DNA of 53,056 nucleotides from Hyphomicrobiales bacterium (GTDB taxonomy: Bacteria > Pseudomonadota > Alphaproteobacteria > Rhizobiales > Rhizobiaceae). The stretch is from assembly GCA_900473805.1 (NCBI GenBank), contig UCMS01000004.1, positions 212,838 through 265,893 on the forward strand, given 5' to 3'. The position numbers and the translations under genes are program-made. Below, in pieces: positions 51,723 through 53,056 of this stretch. The notes beneath the pieces were generated by a model. It searched no databases. It was not told the DNA's origin and saw only the letters and a list, made by a program, of their open reading frames with translations. How positions within the stretch are numbered: the first letter of the stretch is position 1; the number at the start of each line of letters is the position of its first letter.

Positions 51723-52190
51723 GGGGATAGTCCTTATTCCCGTGTTGTCGTCTGCGCCGCGGCCGGTTGACCGGAAGCGGCTGGTTGAAGTTCCGCCGAA
51801 ACGAAACCGTCGAGGGATCGCGATAACGGGGAAAGAACGTCTACCGGCGGGAGAAAGCCCCCATGACCGCACGCGGCGGTCGATACAAATCGGTCCAGTC
51901 TCCGGGATCATTGCTGCCCGAACAGCCAAAGAGGTAGGGTCATTTCGGAATCTTGGCAAGTACGAAAAGTCACACTCCGGACCGCAAATTTTCGGCAACG
52001 GACTGAAATCCTTGATATTTGACGGGTGGTAACGATGCCATGCCGCCAGGCTCCCGGAGATTCGGTCGCCTTCACCGCCGCCATCACGACCGGGGACGAG
52101 CCCGTGTTCCGTCTTGAAGCGGCCTCCATCCGGGTCTAGGGATTGGCGCTTGACCGGGGGCGGGGCGAAACCGGGCAGACGCGGGAGTGA
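51723..52190. promoter_or_regulatory. Divergent region between cspA and the DnaJ gene
   Basis: 468 bp. Likely contains a long cspA 5' leader, as is usual for cold-shock genes, plus the DnaJ promoter; precise promoters were not fixed. No gene seen. Confidence 0.5.
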
Positions 52191-52823
52191 ATGAGTATGG
52201 TGAAGACGGGTGCCGCGGTGATCGATCCTTACGACCTTCTGGGCGTGGCCCGTGATGCCGACGAGGCCGCCATCAAGGCCGCCTATCGCAAGGTGGCCAA
52301 GACCGCCCACCCGGATGCCGGCGGCGATGCCGAGGCCTTTGCCAAGATCTCCGCCTGCTACGAGCTGCTCAAGGATCCCGTGCGCCGCCGCGTCTTCGAC
52401 GACACCGGCTATGATCCGCAGCTCGCCGAGCCCGCCGACCTCAAGGGGTTGATGGTGCTGGAAACGCTGATCAACGACATGATCCTCGACGAGCGCGAGC
52501 CGGGCTCCTTCGATCCGGTCGCTGGCTTGCGCCGCAAGCTCACCGACGACATCCTCAAATGCCGCTTCCACATTCTCGAACTGGAGCGCCACCGGGCCCG
52601 CGTGCGCAAGCATCTCGACCGGCTCGGCCGCCGGCCCGACACCGACGTGCTCGGCTCGATGCTCAGGGCGCGGGCGCAATCGATCACCGACGCCATCAAG
52701 GCCTCGGAGGTGCAGATCGCCGCGATCGAGCGGGCCTATGCCATGCTCGAGGGCTATTCCTACGAGATGGAGCCGCTGCCCGTCGAGGTGGAGGCCGAGG
52801 AGTTGCCGAAGGCGGCGGAGTAG
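52191..52823 (+). CDS. DnaJ-domain protein
   Basis: 210 aa. N-terminal J domain ([20 protein letters not shown], then [19 protein letters not shown]) has the HPD motif for DnaK stimulation. Beyond ~80 residues it is helical ([40 protein letters not shown]) without the zinc-finger region, so it is a type III J protein rather than DnaJ itself. ATG at 52191 or the Met two codons later. Confidence 0.92.
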   Translation: MSMVKTGAAVIDPYDLLGVARDADEAAIKAAYRKVAKTAHPDAGGDAEAFAKISACYELLKDPVRRRVFDDTGYDPQLAEPADLKGLMVLETLINDMILDEREPGSFDPVAGLRRKLTDDILKCRFHILELERHRARVRKHLDRLGRRPDTDVLGSMLRARAQSITDAIKASEVQIAAIERAYAMLEGYSYEMEPLPVEVEAEELPKAAE

Positions 52824-52834
52824 GGCGGCTTTTC

Positions 52835-53056
52835 CCCTCCCAAACCCTCCCCACAAGGGGGAGGGCTTAACCCGGCGGTCCTGTTTGCGGCTGCCCTTCG
52901 CCGCAGCATACCCCCCTCTGTCGGCTGCGCCGACATCTCCGCCACCGGCGGGGAGAGTGGAGGCTTCGTGCTTCGTGGGGAGCTGCGGCGCCCACGTCAG
53001 CATGCGGGGATTGGCGGAGGAAACCCGCCCTCCCCTTGAGGGGGAGGGTCGGACCG
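52835..53056. repeat. Mosaic GC-rich palindromic repeats, right edge
   Basis: Stems at 52845-52852/52858-52865 (CCCTCCCC with GGGGAGGG) and 53028-53035/53041-53048 (CCCTCCCC with GGGGAGGG), and a GTCGGCTGCGCCGAC palindrome near 52918-52933. Same kind of element as at 1-138. Confidence 0.7.

Noticed and set aside
51723..53003. Upstream extension of the cspA reading frame
   Set aside because: Frame is open for about 430 codons but crosses the DnaJ gene antisense; cspA has its own ribosome binding site and canonical 70-aa length.
1..53056. CRISPR array, IS element or prophage
   Set aside because: No regularly spaced repeats, transposase or phage structural genes were found; only dispersed palindromes at the edges.

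Overview
The window looks like chromosomal DNA of an alphaproteobacterium of the Rhizobiales, most likely Rhizobiaceae. The reasons are the high GC content, the gene types (DUF1489, DUF599, DUF1345, UPF0178, a transketolase/E1 protein beside an Lrp regulator, single-chain sdaA), a CTTGTG-N17-CTACAT promoter before a tRNA-Leu(GAG), and GC-rich mosaic palindromes at both ends. No rRNA, CRISPR array, integrase, transposase or complete insertion sequence was seen.

Layout. 1-13.3 kb is core and accessory metabolism: a GH43 glycosidase, a TetR-regulated DMT exporter, an alpha/beta-hydrolase-like protein, the two glutathione-dependent formaldehyde detoxification enzymes (about 2.3 kb apart), a ParDE-type toxin-antitoxin pair, GNAT acetyltransferases, an M50 protease with an SRPBCC-like domain, a second DMT exporter, an XRE regulator and lipB. 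13.5-21 kb holds tRNA-Leu and a surface-polysaccharide-type block: two oxidoreductases on + converging on a three-gene - strand operon (methyltransferase, TPR/glycosyltransferase, CDP-glycerol-type transferase) that is visibly AT-richer. 21-30.6 kb returns to housekeeping: a secreted 4-Cys protein, a BON protein, a peptide deformylase homologue with lost metal ligands, mgtE, a MerR regulator, membrane proteins, sdaA, DUF1489 and a membrane-anchored tyrosine phosphatase.

30.9-46.7 kb is the striking part: a RiPP (ribosomally made, post-translationally modified peptide) biosynthesis and export locus with two arms. Arm 1 (- strand) is a two-domain GNAT protein, a Nif11-type precursor and a B12-binding radical SAM enzyme. 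Arm 2 is an NHLP-type precursor and a second GNAT protein of the same architecture, divergently transcribed. Between them lie an NHLM export operon (HlyD-like adaptor, C39 peptidase-ABC transporter, second ABC transporter, CRP-like protein) and a second two-gene ABC exporter whose first subunit carries its own intact C39 peptidase. Its two ATPase domains have complementary defects, which predicts an obligate heterodimer. A short HlyD-like remnant lies divergent to that exporter. Each precursor ends in a double-glycine leader followed by a 19-residue core. By analogy with GNAT maturases of selidamide-type RiPPs, I infer that the products are lysine-acylated peptides, one of them further modified by the radical SAM enzyme. 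This is a prediction from architecture.

46.8-53 kb is again housekeeping: the transketolase/E1-like enzyme with its Lrp regulator, dusA, a cold-shock protein and a DnaJ-domain protein. Noncoding stretches over about 300 bp are listed individually.
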